A stretch of DNA of 64,000 nt from Brachypterus glaber (GCA_958510825.1 OY294048.1:22709589-22773588); one strand, 5' to 3'. Shown: positions 8,976-20,894, counted from the stretch's first letter. The notes: a model not told the origin generated them from the sequence alone. Numbers and translations are program-made.

Positions 8976-11742
8976 AAAAGCTAAAGCTGGTCTCTTATAA
9001 CTGTAAAAATGTTAAAACCTCCTTGAATACCGTTAATGCTTTATGCAATAGTCATGATATCTGCTGTCTCCAAGAAACCTGGCTGACTCCGGAGGACCTG
9101 ACTATGCTAGGTTCTGTTCATCCTAACTTTCTTTTTACCGGTGTGTCGGCTATGGATACTAGTGCGGGTATTATTCGTGGAAGGCCTTATGGTGGTCTTG
9201 GTATCTTATGGAATAAGAAGATTGCTTGCTGTGTTAAACCTATCATCTGCAATAATAATCGCCTAGCTGGAGTGACCCTAAATATCAATGGGAGGTGCAT
9301 TCTGCTCTGTAAAATATATATGCCGGTATATGCTGAAAAAAATGTTCCAGTTTTTGTAGATCTACTGGGTAACTTTGCGGCTATTGTTGAAGAAGTTAAC
9401 CCTTCTGATGTCATATTCTTAGGCGACTTCAACGCAGATCCCTCAACCAACTTTTATATTGAATTACTTCAATTTTGTGACGACTCGAACTTATCTATAT
9501 ATAACACATCTGTACTTGACGCCAACAGTTTTACTTTTATTAGCGACGCTCATCACACAACCTCCTGGCTGGATCATTGTATTGTCTCGCATTCCTTAAT
9601 TAGCAATGTTTTGGAAACAAAAGTAATCTACGATACTAATCCATCTGATCACTTTCCTCTATCTATGACACTTAAGATAGATAATCTGCCTTCTTTGGCT
9701 GTAACTACTGTTAGTTCTGGGAATTCTCTAAACTGGACAAAGAACTGCGAACAGCTTGCTGATCTATACGGTAACAATACTAACGAATTTATGACTAAAA
9801 TACTTCTTCCTTCGTCTATTCATTGCAGCAATATTAGATGTAATGACTACTCTCAGAGAGGAAATAGCGAAATTTTACTCTGATATAATATCGAACCTTA
9901 AATGTGCAATAGCAGCTACTTTTAAAACGAAGAGTATAAAGAGGCGTAATCCGATACCTGGCTGGTCTGAAGAGGTTTCTAACTTATACCGGTCTGCGCA
10001 TATTGCATTTTTGGAGTGGGTTGCTGCTGGACGTCCTCCTGATGGTCCAATTAATGAGGAGCGGCGTGTCCTTAAGTCTATATTTAAGACTACGCTCAGA
10101 AATACCAGAAATCGTGAGGAACGGCTACGTGCCAATGCATTGGCTACCAAATTCCGTAACAAAGACTTTGTTTCGTTCTGGAAATCTACCTCGTATATGG
10201 CTGTGAAAAAGTCTACGATTGCCACTACTATCGATGGGATCTCAGGAGAAAGTGACATAGCCCAGCTCTGGGGTACCAACTTTGAAAGTTCCGGCAATTT
10301 ATATCCCTCTAATAATGTACCTGATGAATTTAATCTACTCGCTGATGAGTGTCCTATAATATCTGCTCTGGAAGTTGGAAATGCAATCAAATCCCTTAAG
10401 CAAATCTGCTGGCTGGGATGGAATTTGCCCTGAACACCTGATATATTCTGGTAAAAGAGTCTCCGTTCTTCTTAGCATTTGTTTTACAACAATGTTACGT
10501 CATGGTTTTATATCGAACGACCTAACTAAAACCATATTTGTACCTGTTCTTAAGAATAAGACTGGAGACGTGTCTGCATCGTCCAACTATAGGCCTATTG
10601 CTCTTTCTACGGCTATGTCTAAAGTTCTTGAAATCATAATGCTTAATGTGCTCAGCCCCTTTCTCTCCACGGAACCTGACCAGTTTGGTTTTAAGAAGCA
10701 TTTAGGAACCTCCGAAGCTGTTTTTGTACTCAAGGAAACTATTAGATACTATGTCAACCTGAAAACTCCTGTATATGCTCTATTCCTTGACCTCAGTAAG
10801 GCTTTCGACCGAGTACATCATCCAACCCTCATGAAGATTCTTAAGGAGCGAGGAGCGCCTTCTCTCTGGTTGCGGCTTTTGTCGCATTGGAACAATAACG
10901 TAGTCGTAGTTGCCAGATGGGGTTCCAGTTTATCTCCACCGTTCTATATCAGAAATGGTGTGCGTCAGGGTAGCCTTCTTTCACCTGATGTATTTAATGC
11001 CTACATCGACAGTCTTCACCTTCGTCTAAAACTCTCCGGTATTGGGTGCTATATTAATGGAGTGCTAATTAACTGCCTTAGCTATGCGGATGATATGGTT
11101 CTGCTGTGCCCTTCCCTTGAGGGACTGTATAAACTCATTCGGATATGTGAAGATTTCGCTGTAGAGCACCACCTTGTATATAATGTCAACAAAACCTGTG
11201 CCATGGTGTTCAGACCTTCTAATTATAAAGACTTAGTGGTGCCCCCGATCAAACTTAACGGTAGTCTTATAAGTATAGTGTCGCAATTCAATTACTTAGG
11301 GCATATTCTAACCTATGATCTCTCCGATAATCTCGACATTCAGAGACAGTACAAAGCCCTCTGCGTCCGTGCTAATATGTTAACCCGTCGTTTCTCCAAC
11401 TCTGACATTAAAAAACTGTTATTTCAAACATATTGCTCAGGGATCTACATGTCCGAACTTTGGTGTAATTATACACTGGGATGATGGAATAAGCTGCGCG
11501 TGTGCTATAATAATGCGTTTAGACTCTTAAATAACATACCGAGATTTTCTAGTGCTAGTGAAATGTTTGCTACGGCTCGTGTTAATGACTTCCTAGCTAT
11601 TCGTAGATTTCGGGCTTTTGGGTTCCACGATCGGCTGTATAAATCTTCCAACCTCTTTATTGTGACTCTGCTAAGGAGTGACATTCTATGGCATTCCAAT
11701 CTATGGCATACCTGGAGTAGAGTTTTAATGGGGGGACGGTAG
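8972..11742 (+). pseudogene. LINE ORF2: APE endonuclease plus reverse transcriptase, broken
   Basis: Starts at ATG 8972 inside the ORF1 stop (ATGA), as in termination-reinitiation. Endonuclease: LVSYNCKN, CLQETWL (catalytic Glu), FLGDFNADP and the PSDHFPL end motif. A frameshift near 9850-9880 moves to the linker (REEIAKFYSDII... to WGTNFESSG). A second near 10395-10410 enters the palm: KSAGWDGICPEHL, SNYRPIALST, FLDLSKAFDRVHH, RNGVRQGSLLSP, CLSYADDMVLLC (catalytic Asp pair intact) and FNYLGH. An in-frame TGA at 11482-11484 interrupts the thumb/C-terminal part, which reads on in the same frame as WNKLRVCYNNAFRLLNN to the stop at 11742. Total about 920 codons, normal for this kind of ORF2. The product would nick the target and prime reverse transcription there. 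Confidence 0.85.
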
Positions 11743-11855
11743 CTCTTTTGAACTTTTGTATATTGACTAATTATTAATTTTCTTGTAGATATTTTGTATG
11801 TTTTGTATTTTTTGTATATGGCCCTCTGGGCTGGAATAAAGGATTATTATTATTA

Positions 11856-11881
11856 TTAATTCTGCTGGCAGATAACTTTAG
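11856..11881 (+). repeat. Repeat A copy 1, continuation after the LINE
   Basis: AATTCTGCTGGCAGAT continues the host repeat and equals 13615-13630 in copy 2. The TTAATTC at 11856-11862 is the LINE's right target duplication. Confidence 0.8.
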
Positions 11882-11883
11882 TA

Positions 11884-12307
11884 CACGGAAAAAAAAATTA
11901 TGGCTAGGAGCGCTATAACACACATACCAAGCAAATTATAATCGCTTATTATATAAATACAAGGCTTTCTCTTACAATTATGGCAGTCAGTGTAAAAATT
12001 TATATGAAATACTTTAATTGTTTAGTGAATAATAAAATATAACAAATAGTATGGCATTTATAGCTTAAATAGATTTAATTATTGTCCGTGCTAATAATTT
12101 TTATAATATAATATAATTTCTGTAAATTTATAATAGTGCCTGTAATAAATATAATCGTGTCTGTAATATATATAATCGTTTCCAATTTATTTTTAACATT
12201 ATTAGTTATTGTGTCCCTTATAATCTATAGCTTAAATCACTATAATTTGTCACTGTTACCAAATATCTTATAATGTATAGCGCAGAGCCCACTAATTTCT
12301 TTCCGTG
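11884..12307. mobile_element. TA-flanked MITE, CACGGAAA termini, copy 1 (424 bp)
   Basis: Begins CACGGAAAAAAAA and ends TTTCCGTG with TA on each side (11882-11883, 12308-12309). Almost identical to 62975-63399: I count only three or four differences besides one A-run length change. TA duplication plus short TIRs fits a mariner/Tc1-mobilised MITE. There is no coding capacity. Confidence 0.9.
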
Positions 12308-12309
12308 TA

Positions 12310-13070
12310 TTTATACATACATACATATGTATGATAAATCTGATATACATATGTTAAATCTTATTGTTTTTGGTTTAGATCCCTATTAATAAAGAACCAA
12401 TAATTTTTTTTTTCAAAAAAAAAAATTGATTTAAAAAAAAATTAAAAAATAAATATTTTTTTTAATAGGATCTTTTTTTTGAAAATCAAAAAAAAAATAA
12501 AAACTAATTTTCAAAAAAAAGAGCTGCACTTTCCTTATGGAAAATGGCTTTTGGTCAAATTGGCTGAATTTTTAATATTTTTTAGTTAATCACCTCCTGA
12601 TCAAAAGTTATCATTGCGCGAGTTTCCGAGATATTTCATTGCAAAAAGTGAATTTTATGATTTTATGAATTTATGCATCGTTCAGTATTTTGTGCTCTAT
12701 CGCTTATTCTATTAACCGTAGAAAAAAACTTTCTTTACAAAAGAGCTAAAGGTTAACTTAACTTGGATTTATGAAAACGGTATACACAAAGTGTTCTGTT
12801 TTGTCGCCAAAAGCCATTATCTACAAAAGTACAAAATGTAAAAAAATCAATTTTTAAATATTTTTAATTTTTCTTGATTATAAAAATTAAAACTGTCAGA
12901 ATCCTCTAATATTTTGATGTAATGAAGTAGTAACAACATATTGAAAAGTTATTATCTTGAATAGCGTAAGTTTTTACCCGACTGCGCACGCCAGCAAGAT
13001 AAAGTTGTTCACGCGTGTCTGTTTTTTACTTAAAATTCTTCATTACATCGTAAATCTTAAACGACTTTTT
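12310..13070. other. Unassigned AT-rich DNA with A/T homopolymer block
   Basis: 12400-12520 is an almost pure A/T block with alternating A and T runs that can self-pair. The remainder has no recognisable gene or repeat boundary. Confidence 0.4.
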
Positions 13071-13296
13071 GACAAACGAGGTGTCGCTAGATTCGTCTCA
13101 GAATCGTAAGTGAAGAAAAGCCAAATGGCGAATTATGGTATTGGAAAGATGATCCCAAAAATATAGCCTTTAACCGGACTTTGCTTAAAAAAAATATTTC
13201 TTTTTATATTCAAAAAGTGATTATTCGAAAGGTTGTAACCTATATAAGTTTGTTATCTCATAGTTTACCTTTTACCCTTTATTCCTAACTCACTTA

Positions 13297-13434
13297 GGCT
13301 GGGTTTATCAATGTGCAGCTAAATTTAACTGATACATAATTGCCATGGCAACTCCAACTAAAATCCAGAATTTGTCCTTAACTGAGACATTAACTGTTAG
13401 ATAAAATTTTAACTGCACATTGATGAACCGGGCC
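13297..13434. mobile_element. TTA-flanked MITE (138 bp)
   Basis: The left end GGCTGGGTTTATCAATGTGC pairs with the reverse complement of the right end GCACATTGATGAACCGGGCC; TTA on both sides (13294-13296, 13435-13437). A three-base TTA duplication and the size fit a PIF/Harbinger-type MITE. Confidence 0.8.
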
Positions 13435-13634
13435 TTAAGGGGGTTCATCTTATAAACTAAGCAACATAGATAAATTCTGAAACCAGATTCGCATTTAGCG
13501 GCCAAAAAGGTATGAGTTTTATCCTGTCTTACTTGAGTTGAATTATAATTTCACAAAAGTGAACGGACATAGGACTGAACGTAAAACGATTTCATAAACC
13601 GGACAAGTTGGGTTAATTCTGCTGGCAGATTCCG
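13417..13634 (+). repeat. Dispersed repeat A, copy 2 (empty LINE site)
   Basis: Matches 7461-7659 and then 11856 onward without interruption across GGTTAATTCTGCTGGCAG (13611-13628), so it preserves the pre-insertion site of the LINE at 7660. Confidence 0.85.
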
Positions 13635-14194
13635 TTTCAGCAGATTTAAGTGTATACGAAATACACCGTCAATATTAGTTTTCTTTAATTTTTACGAAAG
13701 ATGTCAGATTTTTATTGAAAATTAAAAAGGTATACCTAGGTATCTATACCTAGAGTACGGTGATTTAGTACAGCTGTATGTTTTACCTAAACTTTTAGGT
13801 ATCCATTAGGATTATTAGCTGCGCTACATTTATTTATTTTGTTAAATTGAATATTATATGGCAGAAGAAATCATCCTCTTGGAAGAATTATTTTGTAAAT
13901 ATAAAAATGTATTTTTTTCCAGCAGTCCAAAAGTCCATCTAAGGCTAGTCTATATTTTTGGGATCATCTTTTTAAGACGCCATACAATGCCATACCATTA
14001 TGATTTTTTTATGCAAAATGACACGGAAAACTCAAAATTTTAATTATTGGAATAGTATTTTTTAAACCTTTAGTTTGATACCTCACGCGGCGGATTTTGT
14101 TGATTGTTATATTTTTCTCACAAAAAAAGTGGCATCCATAATTCGCCATTTTGATTTTTATCACTTACGATTCTAGCGACACCTCGTTTGTCAA

Positions 14195-15120
14195 AAAAAA
14201 ATGTTTTAAATATTTTTCGTTTTTGGCAAAAAGAAAATTAAACATACATACATAAGCTTCATTGTATATACGTATAATATACGTAATATACGTATACGTC
14301 GTATATGTATACTAGGGTGCCCAGGACCTACGGAATATTTGGGTCCCACACCTCAAAATTGTTCCTTTAGGTGAAAAAAAAAACCTGACTTTTATTTAGA
14401 TTTTCTTAAAATATTTAGAGGTCGCGCCCGGTGCTTTTTTGAATAGAAAATCATGTGGAGAGTTTTTATTTTTATGAGTATGAACACGTTGATAGTGGAC
14501 GTTAATAGAACAAAAAAGCTGTTTTGGATATTCTAAATTTTTATGCCCCTCTAAAAAAATAAAAAGGCTTTTTTTATGGGGTAGAAATGACACATGAGGT
14601 TAATAAAGGCTATTGTCCGAATTCGTGGTTTATCTTTAGTTTTTTAAAAAAGAGTACAGGGTGTCCAAAAAATAATTAAATATCTCAATACAAGTTTAAA
14701 AAATGCATTGCAATAAAATATCAATTTTGTAGCGAATAAATAAAAAATGGTTTCAAAATGCCTTTTAGTAGGTAATAAAACATTAAATAAAGTTTTTTTT
14801 TTACGTAAACCCTTAATTTATTTTTTAAAATCTGAAAAAAAAAAACGCAAAACCCAGTCATAAAAATAAACACATTTAAAAGGAATTTGTACATATTATT
14901 ATTCTTTTTGGCCAAATATTATCTCTTTTATCGAAATTAAGTAATCTTTTTTTACATTTTTTGAGATTTGTGATTTTTTTTTATATCCTGTTCTTTTTCT
15001 TAAGTAACCTTTTTTGTAGCATAAATTAGCTTCATACGTCAAGTTTTACAATGTTTTTACCCTGGTAAAGACATTTTTTTATGTAAAAGGGGATTTTTTT
15101 TAATGTTCCCTTAAAAAATC
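14195..15120. other. Unassigned AT-rich DNA
   Basis: Contains a short run of TACGTATA-type palindromic steps (14265-14315) and an isolated ACAGGGTGTCCAAAA (about 14655), a typical TIR fragment of TA-flanked MITEs. No gene seen. Confidence 0.4.
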
Positions 15121-15527
15121 CACTTTTTAATTTTTTCTAGGCAAACTAGTATATACGTATGGATATTTTTAGTTATAGCAAAATTTTCCACATTTTCGTG
15201 TACGGGATTTTCCGTAAAAAAATTAATCTGGTGTCCCTAAACCTTGAAAAACCGGTTGGAGTGGAAGGGGTTAAAATCGTTTTTAAATTTAAACTATTTC
15301 TTAAAAAAAACTAAAAATTCACTTTTTAATTTTTTCTAGGCAAACTACTATATACGTATGGATATTTTTAGTTATAGCAAAATTTTCCACACTTGCATAT
15401 TCGTGTACGGGATTTTCTGTAAAAAAATTAATCTGGTATGTCCCTAAACCTTGAAAAACCGGTTGTAGTGGAAGGGGTTAAAATCGTTTTTAAATTTAAA
15501 CAATTTCTTAAAAAAAAAACTAAAAAT
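15121..15527 (+). repeat. Two-copy tandem duplication, 199-bp unit
   Basis: CACTTTTTAATTTTTTCTAG begins at 15121 and again at 15320. The following about 195 bp (GTATGGATATTTTTAG, GTGTACGGGATTTTC, AACCGGTTG, GGAAGGGGTTAAAATCG) agree with few differences, the main one being a small insertion in copy 2. Confidence 0.92.
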
Positions 15528-16128
15528 ATGTCATATAGAGCCCATAAATTCATGAACATCATGCAGTCAGCATAGCGTAAATCGCCAGGGAAATGCCCAT
15601 TTTTGTAAGTTAATAAACTTGGAGGAATATCTAATTTCACAATATGTTGTTTACGATCTATCAGAGAAGTGCTTTACTAATGGACAAAGTATTAACTAAG
15701 TTTACAGGTTAAAACTTCAGATACCATGTTACCGTTTGTCTTCAAAATGCAAGCAGACACCTTTAGTGGTTATATGGGTAATGTCCAATAGGTAATTAGA
15801 TTAAAAAGCTCATTAGACATTCTCCTAGTCACTACTTGTCAATATACCGAAGTTTAAATTCGATAGAAACTATCACAAAGTTTTGTCATTATTAAACTAC
15901 TAAACTTGGGTAAGTAGGTATCCTTTACTTCAATAGTGATACACTGCACAGTAAAAAAGTTTTCCCATTTTTTACCTCCGCCTGTTATGTTATGTTTTAA
16001 CCCTGAATAAAACTAAATTTTGGGTGGCTACTATATATTTTATTAATCAGATATGATAAGAATAAGAACAGGATTATTGGAGCATTTCGACTAGCAGCGA
16101 ATGGGGCCGTGAAAACTAACAAGAATAA
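15528..16128. other. Unassigned DNA left of the CACTA-like element
   Basis: No recognisable gene. A minus-strand open frame (15428-15640) has no known domain and partly overlaps the tandem repeat, so it is not called. Confidence 0.4.
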
Positions 16129-16795
16129 CACTACCCGACAAGGTTTTTATACATTTAACCAAATGTATATTTTCTAGACCAGTTTTATCTGCTGATTCCA
16201 AATCCGCCATAAAAATTAAAATCTACAGTGCCGTTTTCGATATAGGGTGATTTAAGAAAAAAAAATACATCTTTTTCAAAAAATTGTAGATCTGACATTT
16301 TTTAATATTTTTTTGTGGAAATTGGTACAAAGTTAAGGAAATTCTATCTTTTTAAGACAATCTATGATTTATATGGAAAGCATTTTTTAATTGTTTTTTA
16401 CAACAAAAAATTTTTTTTTGGTTGTCAAATTTTTGAAAAACGGATGTTTTTTATGAATTTTAAAGAAAAGAATTACTGATATTCACTTTTTATTTTGTTT
16501 TTTAAATTTTTACACTAGACATCCTAAAAATGCCACAATTTAAATTTTAAGTATCAATTGTTGGGAATTTATGCATAAATGAAGACCCGGTAAAATAGCC
16601 CGTTTCGGACATTGGGGATGGAACGTAACATTTATATATCTTTTGAAAAAATAGTGATAGACGAACTCAACAGTACCAAATTTAACCTCAAAATCCCAAT
16701 AAACCATTTTTAAAACGGTGCTTAATATTGGTTCGTTTGGATCGAACTTTTTTCCTTACTTCTAATATCTTACACTTGCTACTTTTTTAGGATCA
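16129..16795 (+). repeat. Left inverted arm of the CACTA-like element
   Basis: Pairs with 21451-21516 (AACCAA.TGTATATTTTCTAG) and then with 19604-20215, for example AAATTAAAATCTACAGTGCC, CCCGGTAAAATAGCCC and ACCAAATTTAA.CTCAAAATC. The inner limit is near ACTTGCTACTTTTTT. Confidence 0.85.
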
Positions 16796-17393
16796 AAAGG
16801 TGTTTTCCCATCTAAATTTTTCTTGTGAATATAAATATTGCGTCAAACTTACAAATTATTTTATAGTATTGGTGCAAGAAGCAGCTACTGGGATTTTCTA
16901 TGTTTACTCCTTTCACCTTTGATATTTTATGTATTTTAGTAAAATTTACATATATTTCGACAAAAAGTTTTCCCCAGAGTCCAAATGTATTTAAGCTCAC
17001 TAGATATGAAGAGTATTTGGCGCAAAAAGAAGTTAGTTGGACTTTCTTTGCTTTTTTTTATTGGATATTTTCCTTTCCTATAGATATAATTTAAACTTTT
17101 TTCAAATATTTTTTACCTAAATACAGATCCAAAACAATATCATTATCAATGAAAAGACTATAGACCAACTCAATTTAATAAAATAAAACAAACATAATCA
17201 AGTCGTCAAATTGCTTCCTTAACCTGGATCCATAAAAAATCGATTTTCGGTTTTTGAACTAATCTCCTAGATGACTGATAACTCCAAAATTATTAGATAT
17301 CATATACAGAATTAATTAGTGTATAGGACCGACTATCGATTTTTTGGACATATAAGGTTAATAAAGTAACACGGAAATACATTACTGGAGTAA

Positions 17394-18883
17394 TTATTTA
17401 TTTCTTCCGTGTAATTTATTTTTTTCTTTCAAAAGACCCCAACAATAATCCCCCATCATGGAAGCATTCGGATTCCCCTGGTACCTTTTTTCCATTATTT
17501 TGATTTGCTGGTGAAATCTTTCCCCTTGCTCGTCACTTACACTTCCCAGGCTTGTTTTTGGAAAAAAATTCAAATGTGAATTTAAAAAATGCATTTTTAA
17601 AGACATATTGCAACCCATTTTTTTATAATGTTTTATTAAAGAATTTATCCTTTGAACATAATTTGGTGCTTTTTGGTTGCCAAGAAATTCTTTAACAACT
17701 AGCTTAAATGAAAACCAAGCAGATTTTTCAATACTGGTTAATTTTTCTTCAAAATCTAAATCCTTTATCATTTTTTTAATTTGAGGGACAATAAAAATGC
17801 CCGTGTTTACTTTAGCTTCCGATAGATATGGAAATTTAGTTTTTAAATATTGTAGGGGCTCACCATCTTTTTTTAACGCCTTTACAAAGTTTTTCATTAA
17901 ATTCAATTTTATGTGTAGTGGTGGAAGAAGAACTTTTTTCGAATCTATTAGTGGAACATGTAGTATATTATTTAATCCAGGTACGAATTCTTTTCTTTTT
18001 ACCTTATAGTGTCTTCCTCTTGCTCGGCTATCCCATAGACCCCCCTGCATTCCCAACAAAACTGCAACAACTTTCAAGTCGCCGCAAACCTGCCACATAC
18101 CTTTCATATTGAATCTTACTCAAAACATTACGTAAATTTTCGTAGCTTTCTTCAGTATCTACAGAATATGCTACAGGAACGGAAGGCTTCTTATTTCCGT
18201 TATGTAGTAAAACAGCTTTTAGGCTGGACTTTGAAGAGTCTATAAACAAACGCCATTCTGTATCTTTGTAATCTTTGTTATCTTTGTTTAACGCCACCAT
18301 TAATCCATATTAAAAAATTCAGATAAGCATTCACTGCGAGAACGATAAACAGTAATTTTCGTACCACTTTCTAGCAAATTCCTTTCTTTTAGACGCGATG
18401 CTAAAAGCTCTGCCTTTTCTTTTGATAAATTTAAGTTTCTTACTAAATTGTCCAAAAAGCTTTGGTTCTTCTGGGTCTACATATGGTTCGTCAGGACCAG
18501 TTGTTGAATCTTCTAGTACTTGCGTTTTAATTTCTTTTTTATTTTGCAACTTAAAAAGAGGTGGAGTGACAGATTTAACTTAAGCATATTTAGTATAAAA
18601 GCTTTTATTAAAGTTAGTCTTAGCAAGTCAAAAATAGCAATCATCAATATGATTTTGAGGACTTCTCCAAAACGTTGGCTTACAAAATGGAAAACTATCG
18701 TTTTTTAAATTTATCCAACAGCTATTACAAATTTTGTTTGGGGTCCAGTTTTTGTCCAGATTTATAACATGTCTTCCAAATTTTTGAAACTATAAGTCTT
18801 TAATCACATTTGTTATTTTTCTTATTATTCAAACACTTTCCACAAATATAGCAAAACTTATTAGGTGAAGTTGCACACTGCAT
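17394..18883 (-). pseudogene. Orphan zinc-finger / RNase H-like family gene (candidate transposase), decayed
   Basis: From Met 18883: a Cys-rich N-terminus (FCYICGKC), WTPNKICNSCW, FWRSPQNHIDDCYF followed by a stop where the family has Cys; then LDNLVRNLNLSKEKAELLAS and LKERNLLESGT, YRSRSECLSEFFNMD, TEWRLFIDSSKSSLKAVLLH, GDLKVVAVLLGMQGG, LWDSRARGRHY, LLPPLHIKLNLMKNFVKAL, VPQIKKMIKD, HLNFFPKTSLGSVSDEQGER, FHQ and YQGNPNASMMGDYCWGLL, stop at 17394. Frames must be changed near 18460, 18300 and 18105, and stops occur near 18640 and 18720, so it is a pseudogene. I recognise this as a recurrent uncharacterised arthropod protein family. The order D (FIDSS), D (GD), then E (DEQGERF) with intervening zinc ligands resembles a DDE transposase. 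The usual short Cys-x2-Cys block between MQGG and LWDSR is deleted here. It lies alone between the inverted arms of 16129-21516. Confidence 0.7.
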
Positions 18884-19603
18884 ATTAAAAAAAAACTTTT
18901 TTAACAGTAAACAAAATTAATGGTTAAAAATATATACGCGTTTGTAAACAACCATTTTTTTGCTATAGCAACCAAGTAAAACTGTCAAAATAAAATTCAA
19001 AGGCAACTTAGTTTTTATTGACGTCACCAAAGCAAGATATCTGGAGGCTTTAGGAACTAGTTCCTTTAGTCATCTTGCACCAAAGCTTTGCAAAGACTGA
19101 ATTGTTTGTATACATTTCATGAAATAGAATATTTAATTATTATAACAGTTCTCTAGAAAACTTTCTAAAAAAGTCTACTATAAAAGCGTAATTGCATTAA
19201 AGAAAAAACTCAATTAAATCCAATAATTTTAGTTTTCAAAATTTTATTATTTTATTAATTTTAAACGTCAAATGTTATGCTATGGCCAAAATTAAACCTA
19301 CAATACCAGCACACATCTACAACAATAAATTAACTTTGCTATCTCTATTAATAAAGCCAGAATTTAATTTTGAAAGCGACCGCTACATTCTATACAACTG
19401 TGCGTTGGCAGCAAACTTGTTAAACACTTTTTGCGCTAAATACTTTTCATATATAGTAGCTTAAGGCTTTATTTGGACTTTTTATCAAATCAGGAAAGGT
19501 AAACATAGAAAATACGAATACCTGCTTTTTGCACCAAAGCTATAAAGTAATTTGTAATTTTGATGCAAGATTTCGACTATTGAGAGAAATTTAGAAAAGA
19601 AAA

Positions 19604-20215
19604 AACCTTAAAAAAAGTAAAAAAGTGGCAAGTATAAGAAAAAAGTAAGTAAAATAAATCTTATAAAAGAACCAATTATGGGCACCGTTTTAAAAATGAT
19701 TCCTTTCCGATTTTGAGATTAAATTTGGTACCGTTGAGCTCACCTATTACTACTCTTTCAAAAAATATATAAATTTTAAGTTCCACCCTCAATGCTGAAA
19801 ATGGGCTATTTTACCGGGTTGCATAAATTTTCAACAATTGTTACTAAAAATTTAAATTGTGGCATTTCTATGAAGTCTAGAGTAAAAATTTAAAAAACAA
19901 AATAAAGAGAGAATATCAATGAATCTTTTTTTTTAAATTCATAAAAAAATCCGTATTTAAAAAATTTGACAACCAAAAAAAAAAAATTTTGTTGATGTAA
20001 AAAACAATTGAAAAATGCTTAACATGTAATCCACAGATGGTCTTAAAAAGAAAGAATTTTCTCAACTTCGTACCAATTTTCAAAAAAAATATTAAAAAAT
20101 GTCAGATCTACAATTATTTGAAAAAAATGTATTTTTTTTCCTAAATCATCCTGTATATCGAAAACGGCACTGTAGATTTTAATTTTGATAACAGATTTGG
20201 AATCACAGATAGAAC
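19604..20215 (-). repeat. Right inverted arm of the CACTA-like element, inner part
   Basis: Reverse complement of about 16186-16795. Ends at CAGATAGAACT where the insertion block begins; the outer 66 bp resume at 21451. Confidence 0.85.
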
Positions 20216-20315
20216 TGCACTGTGAAAACTGCATGTAAAATAATGTAAAAATACATGAGTTTACATAGTACGGAATAGTAATTTACTATTCTGGACTATG
20301 CATAATTCATGAAAT

Positions 20316-20440
20316 TATGTAAAATAATGTAAAATAATGTAAAATAATGTAAAATAATGTAAAAGAATGTAAAAGAACGTAAAAGAATGTAAAAGAATGT
20401 AAAAGAATGTAAAATAATGTAAAAGAATGTAAAAAAATAT
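20316..20440 (+). repeat. 10-bp tandem array (TAAAATAATG / TAAAAGAATG)
   Basis: About 12 uninterrupted units with the T/G alternative at one position, arranged in blocks (first TAAAATAATG, then TAAAAGAATG, then mixed). A simple minisatellite, without spacers. Confidence 0.93.
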
Positions 20441-20541
20441 ATTTACATTGATTTACATATTTTTACATGATTTTACAATGTCGGGCTATGTTATTTTAAG
20501 ACGCGCGTGCGCTTTGGACAATAACCAAGTTGTTATTGTTA

Positions 20542-20676
20542 GGGCCACTTGCACCAATGATGGTTTAACTTTAAACTTGGATTAAATTGACGGCTGACCA
20601 ATCAGAACGCAGCATTTTTAACTTAAACTCGGTTTAGCTGAGATAATCCCAGACAAAAAGTTGGTGCAAGTCACCC
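20542..20676. mobile_element. TTA-flanked MITE (135 bp)
   Basis: GGGCCACTTGCACCAA at the left, TTGGTGCAAGTCACCC at the right, TTA on both sides (20539-20541, 20677-20679). Harbinger-type features; same size and duplication as the MITE at 13297, but with different termini. Confidence 0.85.
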
Positions 20677-20894
20677 TTAGAGAGATAGCGACGCATGCTG
20701 CTAGGTTAAAGTATTAAAAGTGTAAAAAAAGGTAAATATTATTTATGTACGATATTTAAATGCTTTATTTGTGGTCTAAAATTTACATTCATTATAAATT
20801 ATGATCTTTATCAACCAATACATCTTTAAAGAAAGATGTAAGCAGTTTATACTCGTATTAAGGGTGCAAATCGTTTGGTTTATTAAACCAAATG

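Larger units (their letters stand above)
7660..11855 (+). mobile_element. Nearly full-length two-ORF LINE (about 4.2 kb)
   Basis: Bounded by TTAATTC on both sides (7653-7659 and 11856-11862) and ending in a short ATT-repeat tail after GGCTGGAATAAAGG. The uninterrupted target is present at 13613-13619 in repeat A copy 2, which fixes both ends. Contents: about 310 bp 5' UTR, ORF1, ORF2 with endonuclease and reverse transcriptase, and a short 3' UTR. A microsatellite tail rather than poly-A, a second ORF with an APE-type endonuclease and no RNase H domain suggest the CR1/Rex/Daphne-like side of the LINE tree; the clade is inferred. ORF1 is intact but ORF2 has two frameshifts and a stop, so the copy is inactive though fairly young. 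Confidence 0.9.
13071..14194. repeat. Large inverted repeat with nested elements
   Basis: The left arm 13071-13190 (GACAAACGAGGTGTCGCTAG ... GGCGAATTATGG ... GATGATCCCAAAAATATAG) is the reverse complement of 13945-14194. The left arm has lost about 130 bp relative to the right. The interior holds a MITE and repeat A copy 2. This looks like an old long-TIR element filled with later insertions; no transposase was seen. Confidence 0.75.

Noticed and set aside
20316..20440. CRISPR-like array
   Set aside because: Units are adjacent 10-mers with no spacers, in a eukaryotic sequence.
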